This document shows positions 25,357-33,757 of a DNA stretch of 64,000 bases, one piece after another. The position numbers and the translations under genes are program-made. Location: the NCBI GenBank assembly GCA_041545745.1, contig CP168152.1:1796001-1860000 (forward strand), read 5' to 3'. Every line of letters begins with the position of its first letter. Position 1 is the first letter of the stretch. The notes under the pieces are model-generated. The model worked only from the letters and a program-made list of their open reading frames with translations. It ran no database searches and was not told where the DNA came from. Source of the stretch: Stenotrophomonas indicatrix (GTDB lineage: Bacteria > Pseudomonadota > Gammaproteobacteria > Xanthomonadales > Xanthomonadaceae).

Positions 25357-27282
25357 ATGGGCAAGATCATTGGTATCGACCTCGGCACCACCAACTCGTG
25401 CGTGGCGATCATGGACGGCGGCAAGGCCCGCGTCATCGAAAATTCGGAAGGCGATCGCACCACCCCGTCGATCGTCGCCTACACCAAGGACGGCGAAGTC
25501 CTGGTCGGTGCCTCGGCCAAGCGCCAGGCCGTGACCAACCCGAAGAACACCTTCTACGCGGTGAAGCGCCTGATCGGCCGCAAGTTCACCGACGCCGAAG
25601 TGCAGAAGGACATCGCGCACGTCCCGTACAGCATCCTGGCCCATGACAATGGCGATGCCTGGGTGGCCACCAGCGATGCCAAGAAGATGGCGCCGCAGGA
25701 AATTTCGGCCAAGGTGCTGGAGAAGATGAAGAAGACCGCCGAGGACTTCCTCGGTGAGAAGGTCACCGAAGCGGTCATCACCGTGCCGGCCTACTTCAAC
25801 GACAGCCAGCGCCAGGCGACCAAGGACGCCGGCCGCATCGCCGGTCTGGACGTCAAGCGCATCATCAACGAGCCGACTGCGGCCGCGCTGGCCTATGGCC
25901 TGGACAAGGGCGACAACAAGGATCGCAAGATCGTTGTGTACGACCTGGGCGGCGGCACCTTCGACGTCTCGGTGATCGAGATCGCCAATGTCGACGGCGA
26001 GAAGCAGTTCGAAGTGCTGGCCACCAACGGCGACACCTTCCTGGGTGGCGAAGACTTCGACAACCGCGTCATCGAGTACCTGGTTGAAGAGTTCAACAAG
26101 GACCAGGGCATCGACCTGCGCAAGGATCCCCTGGCCCTGCAGCGCCTGAAGGATGCTGCCGAGCGCGCCAAGATCGAGCTGTCCAGCGCCCAGCAGACCG
26201 AAGTGAACCTGCCGTACGTCACCGCTGACGCGTCGGGTCCGAAGCACCTGAACATCAAGCTGACCCGCGCCAAGCTGGAATCGCTGGTGGAAGAGCTGAT
26301 CAGGAAGTCGATCGAGCCGTGCCGCGTTGCGTTGAATGACGCCGGCCTGCGTTCGAGCGATATCAGCGAAGTGATCCTGGTCGGTGGCCAGACCCGCATG
26401 CCGAAGGTGCAGCAGGCTGTCACCGAGTTCTTCGGCAAGGAACCGCGCAAGGACGTCAACCCGGACGAAGCCGTGGCACTGGGTGCTGCGATCCAGGGCG
26501 GCGTGCTCGGCGGCGACGTCAAGGACGTGCTGCTGCTGGACGTGACCCCGCTGTCGCTGGGCATCGAAACCATGGGCGGTGTGTTCACCAAGATCATCGA
26601 AAAGAACACCACCATCCCGACCAAGGCCTCGCAGGTGTTCTCCACCGCCGAGGACAACCAGTCGGCCGTGACCGTGCACGTGCTGCAGGGTGAGCGCGAA
26701 CAGGCCCGCTTCAACAAGTCGCTGGCCAAGTTCGACCTGTCCGGCATCGAGCCGGCCCCGCGCGGCCTGCCGCAGGTGGAAGTGTCCTTCGACATCGACG
26801 CCAACGGCATCCTGCACGTGTCGGCCAAGGACAAGAAGACCAACAAGGAACAGAAGGTCGAGATCAAGGCCGGTTCGGGTCTGTCCGAGGAAGAGATCGC
26901 ACGCATGGTTGCCGACGCGGAAGCCAACCGCGAAGAAGACAAGAAGTTCCAGGAGCTGGTGCAGGCCCGCAACCAGGCCGATGCCCTGATCCACGGCACC
27001 CGCAGCGCGATCACCGAGCACGGCAGCAAGGTCGGCGGCGAAGTGATCGGCAAGGTCGAAGCGGCTTTGGCTGATCTGGAAACCGCGATGAAGGGCGACG
27101 ACAAGGCACAGATCGAAGCCAAGTCGAAGGTGCTGGAAGAAGCCGGCCAGTCGCTGTTCGCTGCGGCTTCGGCCGACCAGGGCGGTGCAGCCCCGGGTGC
27201 CGACGCCGGCAATGCGGGCAAGGCGCAGGATGACGTGGTGGACGCCGAGTTCACCGAAGTCAAGGACGACAAGAAGTCCTGA
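25357..27282 (+). CDS. dnaK: Chaperone DnaK (Hsp70)
   Basis: DnaK is the ATP-driven Hsp70 chaperone. The 641-aa protein has the three ATPase signatures: [33 protein letters not shown] and [15 protein letters not shown]. The linker [19 protein letters not shown] leads into the substrate-binding domain, followed by the helical lid and a Gly/Ala-rich tail ending in [17 protein letters not shown], the family C-terminus. A clear ribosome site (AAGGAG) precedes the ATG. It works with GrpE and DnaJ of the same cluster. Confidence 0.98.
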   Translation: MGKIIGIDLGTTNSCVAIMDGGKARVIENSEGDRTTPSIVAYTKDGEVLVGASAKRQAVTNPKNTFYAVKRLIGRKFTDAEVQKDIAHVPYSILAHDNGDAWVATSDAKKMAPQEISAKVLEKMKKTAEDFLGEKVTEAVITVPAYFNDSQRQATKDAGRIAGLDVKRIINEPTAAALAYGLDKGDNKDRKIVVYDLGGGTFDVSVIEIANVDGEKQFEVLATNGDTFLGGEDFDNRVIEYLVEEFNKDQGIDLRKDPLALQRLKDAAERAKIELSSAQQTEVNLPYVTADASGPKHLNIKLTRAKLESLVEELIRKSIEPCRVALNDAGLRSSDISEVILVGGQTRMPKVQQAVTEFFGKEPRKDVNPDEAVALGAAIQGGVLGGDVKDVLLLDVTPLSLGIETMGGVFTKIIEKNTTIPTKASQVFSTAEDNQSAVTVHVLQGEREQARFNKSLAKFDLSGIEPAPRGLPQVEVSFDIDANGILHVSAKDKKTNKEQKVEIKAGSGLSEEEIARMVADAEANREEDKKFQELVQARNQADALIHGTRSAITEHGSKVGGEVIGKVEAALADLETAMKGDDKAQIEAKSKVLEEAGQSLFAAASADQGGAAPGADAGNAGKAQDDVVDAEFTEVKDDKKS

Positions 27283-27295
27283 TCCGGACCGACGC

Positions 27296-27394
27296 GGGAC
27301 GCTGCTTGCCAGCGTCCCGTTGTCGTATCAGGGTCCTGACCGCCCTCTGGCGCGTCGGGGCGCCCGACGCAAGAGCGGACCTGGTTCCGCTCTT
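27296..27394 (+). promoter_or_regulatory. Three successive hairpins between dnaK and dnaJ
   Basis: GGGACGCTG/CAGCGTCCC at 27296-27318, CGTCGGG/CCCGACG at 27353-27369 and AAGAGCGGA/TCCGCTCTT at 27371-27394. None has a long T-run, so they look more like an mRNA processing or stabilising region, or a partial attenuator that lowers dnaJ relative to dnaK, than a full terminator. Confidence 0.5.
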
Positions 27395-27436
27395 CCGCTT
27401 TGACGAATCCCGACTTTCCGGAATGCGATCCACGAT

Positions 27437-28570
27437 ATGAGCAAGCGCGATTACTACGAAGTGCTGGGCGTTGCCCGCACCGCCACCGACGAAGAACTGA
27501 AGAAGTCCTACCGTCGTTGCGCGATGAAGTTCCACCCGGACCGCAACCCGGGTGATGCGGCGGCCGAAGCCTCCTTCAAGGAGTGCAAGGAAGCCTACGA
27601 AGTACTGTCCGACGGCAACAAGCGCCGCATGTACGACAGCCATGGCCATGCCGCGTTCGAACACGGCATGGGCGGTGGCGGTGGTGGTCCGGGTGGCCCG
27701 GACATGAACGACATCTTCGGCGACATTTTCGGCAACATCTTTGGTGGTGCCGGCGGCGGCGGTCCGCGCCAGGCGCGTCGCGGCGCCGACATCGGCTACG
27801 TGATGGAGCTGGACCTGGAAGAAGCGGTGCGTGGTGTCGAACGCCGCATCGAGATTCCGACCCTGGCCGAATGCGGCGACTGCGATGGCAGCGGCTCGGA
27901 AGACGGCAAGGTCGAGACCTGCAACGTCTGCCATGGTCGTGGCCAGGTGCGCATCCAGCGTGGCATCTTCGCCATGCAGCAGGCCTGCCACAACTGTGGC
28001 GGCCGTGGCCAGATCATCGCCAAGCCCTGCAAGACCTGCCACGGCAACGGTCGTGTCGAGGAAGACAAGGTGCTGTCGGTGAAGGTGCCGGCGGGCGTGG
28101 ATACCGGCGACCGCATCCGCCTGGCGGGTGAGGGCGAGGCCGGCCCCGCGGGGACGCCACCGGGCGATCTGTACGTGGAAGTGCGCGTGCGTGAGCACCA
28201 CATCTTCCAGCGCGACGGCGACGATCTGCACTGCGAAGTACCGATCCGCATTTCGCAGGCCGCGCTGGGTGACACCGTGCGCGTGGCCACCCTCGGTGGC
28301 GAAGCGGAAATCCGTATCCCGGCCGAGACCCAGACCGGCAAGCTGTTCCGCCTGCGCGGCAAGGGCGTGCGTTCGGTGCGCAGCCGCAGCGAAGGTGACC
28401 TGTACTGCCGCGTTGTGGTGGAGACGCCGGTCAACCTCACCAGCGACCAGCGCAAGTTGCTGGAGCAGTTCGAAGCCACCTTCAACGGCGAGGATGCGCG
28501 CAAGCATTCGCCGAAGTCGGCGACCTTCATCGACGGCGTCAAGGGCTTCTGGGATCGGATGACGTCCTGA
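27437..28570 (+). CDS. dnaJ: Chaperone DnaJ (Hsp40)
   Basis: DnaJ stimulates DnaK ATPase and presents substrates. The 377-aa protein has the J domain with HPD ([10 protein letters not shown]), a Gly/Phe-rich linker ([25 protein letters not shown]), four CxxCxGxG zinc modules ([32 protein letters not shown]) and two C-terminal beta domains. All key residues are present. It ends the heat-shock cluster and is followed by a terminator. Confidence 0.97.
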   Translation: MSKRDYYEVLGVARTATDEELKKSYRRCAMKFHPDRNPGDAAAEASFKECKEAYEVLSDGNKRRMYDSHGHAAFEHGMGGGGGGPGGPDMNDIFGDIFGNIFGGAGGGGPRQARRGADIGYVMELDLEEAVRGVERRIEIPTLAECGDCDGSGSEDGKVETCNVCHGRGQVRIQRGIFAMQQACHNCGGRGQIIAKPCKTCHGNGRVEEDKVLSVKVPAGVDTGDRIRLAGEGEAGPAGTPPGDLYVEVRVREHHIFQRDGDDLHCEVPIRISQAALGDTVRVATLGGEAEIRIPAETQTGKLFRLRGKGVRSVRSRSEGDLYCRVVVETPVNLTSDQRKLLEQFEATFNGEDARKHSPKSATFIDGVKGFWDRMTS

Positions 28571-28597
28571 TCCATCGACGGACATGGTGAACGACAG

Positions 28598-28625
28598 CGC
28601 CGGGCCATGCCCGGCGTTTTCGTTT
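28598..28625 (+). terminator. Intrinsic terminator after dnaJ
   Basis: CGCCGGGC, CAT, GCCCGGCG then TTTTCGTTT. It lies 28 bases after the dnaJ stop. The stem is also typical of the GTAG-type repeats, so a repeat may have been adopted as a terminator. Confidence 0.75.
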
Positions 28626-28634
28626 GCCGCTGCA

Positions 28635-28658
28635 GTAGATCCACGCCATGCGTGGATG
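28635..28658 (+). repeat. SMAG/GTAG palindromic repeat
   Basis: GTAG head with ATCCACGC-CAT-GCGTGGAT stem, placed between the convergent 3' ends of dnaJ and the AraC-family regulator. Confidence 0.85.
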
Positions 28659-28670
28659 CCGTTCAACGGA

Positions 28671-29468
28671 TCAACGGAAGAATGCCGCTGGCGTCTGCCC
28701 CAGCTGGCGCTTGAACATGCTGGTGAACGCACTCGGGCTTTCATAGCCCATCGCCAGCGCGACATCGATCACCTTCTCTCCGCGGGCCAGTCGTTCCATC
28801 GCGGCCAGCAGGCGTGCCTGCTGCCGCCATTGGCCGAAGGTCATGCCCAGTTCGCTGGCGAAGTGACGTTGGATGGTCTTCACGTCGATCGCCAGCGCCT
28901 GCGCCCAATCCTGCAGAGTGGCCTCATCGCCGGGATGCTTCTGGATGTGCTGGCAGATCCTGTGCAGGCGCGGGTCGGCGGGCTCGGGCAGGTGCAGCGG
29001 CAGTACGTCCATGCGGTGCAGCTCATCGAGCATCAGTCGCACTACGCGGCCATCGCGACTGTGCTCTTCATGCGGTCCGTCGATCAGGCTGGTCGCCTGC
29101 AGCAGTTCGCGCAGCAGTGGAGCCACCTGCACGGCGAACGGCTCTGCCGGCAGCTGCGGGGCGAATGCCGGTTCGATGTACAGGCTGCGCATGTGCACGT
29201 CGGCGATGCAGTCCACCGCATGCGCCATGCCCGCCGGCATCCAGATCGCGCGGGTGGAGGGCACTACCCAGCGACCGACTTCCGATCGCACCACCATCAG
29301 CCCGGACATGGAATAGACCAGCTGGTGCCGGCGGTGCTTGTGCGCCGAGATGTGGGTGCCGGCGCGGTAGTCGCGTGCGCGGCAGGTCACCGGGCGATGC
29401 ACCGGCACGTCGTTCCACGGCGCGGTTTCGCGGATGGGGCAGGGGGTGTCCTTTTTGCGATAGGCCAT
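28671..29468 (-). CDS. AraC-family transcriptional regulator
   Basis: The 265-aa protein has a cupin-like N-terminal sensor (HKHRRHQLVYSMSGLMVV, WMPAGMAHAVDC) and two C-terminal HTH units (DEATLQDWAQALAIDVKTIQ, KVIDVALAMGYESPSAFTSM) ending FKRQLGQTPAAFFR, the AraC signature. The start at MAYRKKD removes an unlikely N-terminal extension. It is divergent from the Fsr-like transporter with only 73 bases between, so that transporter is its probable target. The ligand is unknown. Confidence 0.88.
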   Translation of the reverse strand: MAYRKKDTPCPIRETAPWNDVPVHRPVTCRARDYRAGTHISAHKHRRHQLVYSMSGLMVVRSEVGRWVVPSTRAIWMPAGMAHAVDCIADVHMRSLYIEPAFAPQLPAEPFAVQVAPLLRELLQATSLIDGPHEEHSRDGRVVRLMLDELHRMDVLPLHLPEPADPRLHRICQHIQKHPGDEATLQDWAQALAIDVKTIQRHFASELGMTFGQWRQQARLLAAMERLARGEKVIDVALAMGYESPSAFTSMFKRQLGQTPAAFFR

Positions 29469-29541
29469 GACCAGAACGCGGCAGAAGGGAGCGGATGGCC
29501 ACCGTAGCATGCACGACTCGCCCCCATCCTGACCGTGCGCA

Positions 29542-30741
29542 ATGTCGACCCTGGCTTCTCCTGCCGTATCCACCCGCCCCGTATCGCCAGGAGTGCTGGC
29601 GGCGATCTCCAGCTCGCACATGGTCAACGACATGATGCAGTCGCTGATCCTGGCCATCTATCCGGTGATCAAGGGCGGCTTCAACCTCAGCTTCACCCAG
29701 ATCGGCCTGATCACGCTGACCTACCAGCTCACCGCCTCGATCTTCCAGCCGCTGGTCGGGCTTGCCACCGACCGCCGACCCGCACCGTATTCCCTGCCGA
29801 TCGGCATGGCCTCGACCTTGTGCGGCATGCTGCTGCTCGGCTTCGCGCCCAATTACGCGATGGTGCTGCTGGCCGCCGCGTTGGTCGGCATCGGTTCGGC
29901 CATCTTCCATCCGGAAGCCTCGCGCATCGCACGCCTTGCCTCGGGCGGCCGTCATGGCTTGGCGCAGTCGGTGTTCCAGGTGGGCGGCAACTTCGGCACG
30001 GCGCTGGGGCCGCTGATCGCCGCCGCGGTGATCGTGCCCTACGGCCAGCATTCCGCATCGTGGTTTGCTGGTGCAGCGTTGATCGGCATTGCCCTGCTGA
30101 CCTATGTCGGCCGCTGGTACTCGCTGCATCTGGGGGCTCCTCGCCCCGCAGCACATGGTGTGATCGCCGCACGCCATCCGCCGCGCACGATCGCCCGGGT
30201 GCTCGCCATCCTGTTGGTGCTGATCTTCAGCAAGTATTTTTACATGGCCAGCATCGGCAGCTATTTCACCTTTTACCTGATGCATCATTTCGGCATTCCG
30301 GTGGTGCAGGCACAGCTGCATCTGTTCGCCTTCCTGGTGGCGTCCGCGGCGGGCGGCTTCTTTGGTGGGCCACTGGGTGATCGTATTGGTCGCAAGCCGA
30401 TCATCTGGGCCTCGATCCTGGGCGTGGCACCGTTCGCGCTGATGCTGCCGCATGCCGATCTGCTGTGGACCACGATACTGGCGGTGCTGATCGGCTTCGT
30501 GCTGTCTTCCGCGTTCTCGGCGATCGTGGTCTACGCGCAGGAAATGATGCCGCACCGGATCGGCATGGTGTCCGGTTTGTTCTTCGGCTTTGCCTTCGGC
30601 ATGGGCGGCCTCGGCGCGGCGGTGCTGGGTCTGTTGGCCGACAAGACCAGCATCGAATTCGTCTACCAGCTCACCGCGTTCCTGCCGCTGCTGGGCATCG
30701 TGGCGGCATGGCTGCCGCCGTCCAGGCCTACTGCGCACTGA
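29542..30741 (+). CDS. fsr: MFS transporter, fosmidomycin-resistance (Fsr) type
   Basis: A 399-aa inner-membrane transporter with about 12 hydrophobic segments. The N-terminus (ISSSHMVNDMMQSLILAIYP followed by VIKGGFNLSFTQIGL) is characteristic of Fsr proteins. The inter-domain motif GGPLGDRIGRKP fits MFS motif A. E. coli Fsr exports fosmidomycin; the true substrate here is not shown. It is divergent from an AraC regulator that probably controls it. The stop is followed 9 bases later by a composite palindromic repeat element. Confidence 0.82.
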   Translation: MSTLASPAVSTRPVSPGVLAAISSSHMVNDMMQSLILAIYPVIKGGFNLSFTQIGLITLTYQLTASIFQPLVGLATDRRPAPYSLPIGMASTLCGMLLLGFAPNYAMVLLAAALVGIGSAIFHPEASRIARLASGGRHGLAQSVFQVGGNFGTALGPLIAAAVIVPYGQHSASWFAGAALIGIALLTYVGRWYSLHLGAPRPAAHGVIAARHPPRTIARVLAILLVLIFSKYFYMASIGSYFTFYLMHHFGIPVVQAQLHLFAFLVASAAGGFFGGPLGDRIGRKPIIWASILGVAPFALMLPHADLLWTTILAVLIGFVLSSAFSAIVVYAQEMMPHRIGMVSGLFFGFAFGMGGLGAAVLGLLADKTSIEFVYQLTAFLPLLGIVAAWLPPSRPTAH

Positions 30742-31025
30742 GGGGTGTTCTTCGGCAGGGCTGCGCCCTGCACCCGCTGATGCCAGAGCAACGGCAACGG
30801 CAAAAGCGTGCATTTCGTGGGATGGCGGGGTGGGTCCGGTTGCGGGGGACGCCGTGAATCCATCCCTGGAGGCTTGGCCGCGGCATCCATGCCGCGGACA
30901 CCCCCGCAACCGGACCCACCCCGCCTTCGACAGATTTCTGCTGCTGTTGGTGGGTGTCGACCTTGGTCGACACGTCGTGGATGCTCTTCGATTCGAATTC
31001 GAAATATTCGACTTCGACAGAGATT

Positions 31026-31049
31026 GATCCACGCATGGCGTGGATCTAC
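31026..31049 (-). repeat. SMAG/GTAG palindromic repeat (reverse)
   Basis: Reverse-oriented ATCCACGC-ATG-GCGTGGAT with CTAC tail, lying in the middle of composite element copy 1. Confidence 0.8.
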
Positions 31050-31215
31050 TGCTCGCGGGGTACTGTCGAAGGCGGGGCACTGTGGGTTTGCGGGGTGTGA
31101 GCCGCATGGATGCGGCGACCAAGCCTCCATGGACGGATTCACGGCGTCCCCGCAAACCCACAGTGCCCCGCCATCCCCGGAGTGCCGCTGTTGCTGTTGT
31201 CGTTGCTGTTGCTGT

Positions 31216-31238
31216 TGCCGGCCAGCGGCCGGCACTAC
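31216..31238 (-). repeat. GTAG-type repeat (GCCGGC stem, reverse)
   Basis: TGCCGGCC-AGC-GGCCGGCACTAC, the reverse of the repeat at 21544. It lies between the second palindrome and the right end of composite element copy 1, next to a run of GCTGTT units. Confidence 0.75.
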
Positions 31239-31298
31239 CGCTTCGGCGGGTGCAGGGCGCAGCCCTGCCGAAAACCCCCTTGAGCGTAGAATGCGGGC

Positions 31299-32207
31299 AT
31301 GAGCGAATCCCTCGACAACCACTTGGTCCACGGCCGCCGCCAGCGGCCCGACGGCCCTTCGCCGATCGATGTCATTTCGGTCCAATCGCAACTGGTCTAC
31401 GGCCATGCCGGCAACAGCGCCGCACTGCCACCTATGCGCGCGCTGGGCGTGCGCGTGGCCTCGATCCCGACCACGCTGCTGAGCAATGCGCCGTTCTACG
31501 AGACCACCCGTGGCCGTGTGCTGCCCAGCGACTGGTTCGCCGACCTGCTGCTCGGCACGCGCGAGCGTGGTCTTCCGCAACGGGCGAAGATGCTGGTTTC
31601 AGGCTACTTCGGCAGCGCTGCCAATGGTGCCGCGTTTGCCGAGTGGCTGGACGAGATCCTGCCGGCATGTCCGCAGCTGCGCTACTGCCTGGACCCGGTG
31701 ATCGGCGATACCCACACCGGTCCCTACGTGGAGCCAGGCCTGGAAGAGATCTTCGCTGAGCGCCTGCTGCCGCATGCCTGGCTGGTTACCCCCAATGCCT
31801 TCGAACTCGGTCGCCTGACCGGCATGCCGGCGCTGGCCGAAGCCGATGCAATCGCCGCCTCGCGTGCGCTGCTGGCGCGGGGGCCGGAGTGGGTGCTGGC
31901 ACACAGCGTCGGCGGCAATCCGGGTGAGCTGGTGACGCTGGCTGTCGGCCGTGAGGAAACCTGGCGCTGGACTTCGCCGCTGCTGCCGGTCGACGTGGCG
32001 GGTACCGGCGATGTACTGATGTCGCTGATGGTGTCCTTCCTGCTGCGCGGTGAGCCGATGCAGATGGCCATCTCGCGTGCCATCGCCGGCACCCATGCGG
32101 CGCTGGAGGCAACCCTGGCCCATGGCTTCGAGGAGTTCGACGTGATCGCGGCCGCACCGGCGGCGCTGGCCGACGGAATGCGCTTCCGCGCCGAACGGCT
32201 GGCATGA
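31299..32207 (+). CDS. pdxY: Pyridoxal kinase PdxY
   Basis: PdxY phosphorylates pyridoxal in the B6 salvage pathway. The 302-aa ribokinase-fold protein shows DVISVQSQLVYGHAGNSAAL, the motif by which PdxK/PdxY bind the pyridoxal ring, ending in the anion-hole DVAGTGDVLMSLM with the catalytic Asp. An N-terminal extension of about 22 residues precedes the usual start, so a later start is possible. It overlaps tyrA by ATGA, indicating co-translation. Confidence 0.9.
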   Translation: MSESLDNHLVHGRRQRPDGPSPIDVISVQSQLVYGHAGNSAALPPMRALGVRVASIPTTLLSNAPFYETTRGRVLPSDWFADLLLGTRERGLPQRAKMLVSGYFGSAANGAAFAEWLDEILPACPQLRYCLDPVIGDTHTGPYVEPGLEEIFAERLLPHAWLVTPNAFELGRLTGMPALAEADAIAASRALLARGPEWVLAHSVGGNPGELVTLAVGREETWRWTSPLLPVDVAGTGDVLMSLMVSFLLRGEPMQMAISRAIAGTHAALEATLAHGFEEFDVIAAAPAALADGMRFRAERLA

Positions 32208-33328
32208 GCGAGCTGCACGAACGCACGCCGCGCACGGTCGGCATCGTCGGCAGTGCCGGCGCCTACGGGCGCTGGCTGACCCGGTTCTTCGAACAGCACA
32301 TGCAGGTGCAGGTGATCGGCCACGATCCGGCCGATCCGGGCTCGCATGTGCCGGAGCAGCTGCTGGAACAGGCCGATGTGCTGGTGTTCTCCGCACCGAT
32401 CCGGCACACGTCCTCGTTGATCACCGAGTACGTGCGTCTGTCGGCTGGCCGCGAGCGGGAACGCTTGTGGCTGGACGTGACCTCGGTGAAGGAAGCGCCG
32501 GTGCAGGCGATGCTGGCCTCGCGCGCCGAGGTGGTGGGCCTTCATCCGATGACGGCGCCGCCCAAGGCGCCGACTCTGAAAGGCCGGGTGATGGTGGTCT
32601 GCGAGGCGCGACTGCAGCATTGGCGGCCCTGGGTGGACGCGCTGTGCCTGGCACTGCAGGCAGAGTGCGTGCGGGCCACGCCGCAGCACCATGACCAGAT
32701 GATGGCGCTGGTGCAGGCGATGGTGCATGCGACCCATCTGGCCCAGGCGGGTGTGTTGCGCGAGTACCAGCCGCAGTTGGGTACGCTGGCGGCGATGCTG
32801 CCGTATCGATCGGCTTCGTTCGAACTGGATACGGCGATCATCTCGCGCATCCTGTCGTTGAATCCGGCGATCTACGAAGACATCCAGTTCGGCAATCCCT
32901 ATGTGGCGCCGATGCTGCAACGCTTGATCGGCCAGCTGCAGACGCTGCAGGCGCAGGTCGGGCAGGGCGACGATGCTGCGCGCGGCGCGTTCCGTGAGCA
33001 CCTGCTGGGGGCCAACAGGAGCGCGTTCGGCGATCAGGCGTTGGCTGCGGGAAATTACACCTTCGAGCGCGTCGGCTATCTGCTGGCCGACCTGACCGAG
33101 CGCAACGCGCTGTCGGTGCATCTGCCTGAAGACCGCGCAGGTTCATTGCGCGAACTGCTCAATGTGTTCGAGCAGCATGGTATCAGCCTGGCCTCGATCC
33201 ATTCCTCGCGCACGCCCGGCGGCGAGGTGCATTTCCGTATTGGCTTCGTTGCAGGCAGCGAGCCAAGGGCTATCGCCGCCGCTGCCGCCGAGGTGGATGC
33301 CAGCGGAATCGGCCGGGTGCTCGCGTAG
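32204..33328 (+). CDS. tyrA: Prephenate dehydrogenase with ACT domain (TyrA)
   Basis: It makes 4-hydroxyphenylpyruvate from prephenate in tyrosine synthesis. The 374-aa protein has the NAD-binding segment TVGIVGSAGAYGRWLTRFFE, GLHPMTAPPKAP, and HDQMMALVQAMVHATHLAQA in the helical dimer domain. A C-terminal ACT domain (AGSLRELLNVFEQHGISLAS, HFRIGFV) probably senses an aromatic amino acid. No chorismate-mutase domain is fused. The start overlaps the pdxY stop. Confidence 0.9.
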   Translation: MSELHERTPRTVGIVGSAGAYGRWLTRFFEQHMQVQVIGHDPADPGSHVPEQLLEQADVLVFSAPIRHTSSLITEYVRLSAGRERERLWLDVTSVKEAPVQAMLASRAEVVGLHPMTAPPKAPTLKGRVMVVCEARLQHWRPWVDALCLALQAECVRATPQHHDQMMALVQAMVHATHLAQAGVLREYQPQLGTLAAMLPYRSASFELDTAIISRILSLNPAIYEDIQFGNPYVAPMLQRLIGQLQTLQAQVGQGDDAARGAFREHLLGANRSAFGDQALAAGNYTFERVGYLLADLTERNALSVHLPEDRAGSLRELLNVFEQHGISLASIHSSRTPGGEVHFRIGFVAGSEPRAIAAAAAEVDASGIGRVLA

Positions 33329-33416
33329 AAGTATTCATCCACAGGGCGTGTGGATGGCTTCTGCGAAAACATGTGGATAACCGGCCGCAGGCCTTGGCAG
33401 AAAAGGCTGTCAAGAT

Positions 33417-33445
33417 GGTTGGTCAAAAAATGACCAACCTTTTTT
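33417..33445 (+). terminator. Intrinsic terminator of pdxY-tyrA
   Basis: GGTTGGTCA / TGACCAACC around five A's, followed by TTTTTT. It lies 88 bases after the tyrA stop. Confidence 0.85.
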
Positions 33446-33461
33446 GACGGAACCAACGGCT

Positions 33462-33484
33462 GAGGCGAGCTTGGCTCGGCGCTA
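33462..33484 (-). repeat. GTAG-type repeat (reverse, imperfect)
   Basis: GAGGCGAGC-TTG-GCTCGGCGCTAC: a reverse GTAG-headed hairpin just after the tyrA terminator and next to the small minus-strand gene. Confidence 0.6.
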
Positions 33485-33494
33485 CAGCGGACCG

Positions 33495-33689
33495 CTAGAT
33501 CGACAGCCTGACTTCGCCACCGCTGGTGGTGAACTCGCGGCCGTTGCGCACCAGCTGGCGGCCGTCATCCAGTTCATAACGCGGCGTCGTCTCGGAGCCA
33601 TGCCCGCTGCCGCTGGCCTCGGGCTTGAACTCGATGATGATGTGGCTTTCGCCATTGCTGTCGACAGCAGGGAACTGACGGAACGACAT
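33495..33689 (-). CDS. Small conserved-looking protein, unknown
   Basis: A 64-aa product with an excellent ribosome site (AAGGAGGT five bases before ATG). The predicted strands ESHIIIEFKPEA, PRYELDDGRQLVRN and GREFTTSGGEVRLSI suggest a small beta-rich cytoplasmic protein. No signal peptide or metal motif. Family not recognised. Confidence 0.65.
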   Translation of the reverse strand: MSFRQFPAVDSNGESHIIIEFKPEASGSGHGSETTPRYELDDGRQLVRNGREFTTSGGEVRLSI

Positions 33690-33757
33690 GTTCGACCTCC
33701 TTCAGTGGTTCATCGCTACGACGTCAGAGTGAGCCGGCCGGTGTTAGCCGGCCGTCA

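Larger units (their letters stand above)
30751..31272. repeat. Composite inverted-repeat element, copy 1 (522 bp)
   Basis: It is bounded by a perfect 27-bp inverted repeat beginning TTCGGCAGGGCTGCGCCCTG. Inside are two 102-nt palindromes, 30824-30925 (arms GGCGGGGTGGGTCCGGTTGC) and 31071-31172 (arms GGCGGGGCACTGTGGGTTTG), in mirror orientation, each flanked on the inner side by CTTCGACAG or CTGTCGAA(G). The middle has the perfect palindrome GTGTCGACC-TT-GGTCGACAC and a reversed GTAG repeat at 31026-31049. It fills the fsr-pdxY gap and no gene is seen in it. Confidence 0.8.

Noticed and set aside
33345-33380. DnaA-box-like TGTGGATAA and ATCCACAG near 33345-33380, considered as an origin
   Set aside because: Only one perfect 9-mer and a half match, no AT-rich stretch and no dnaA/dnaN/gyrB nearby.
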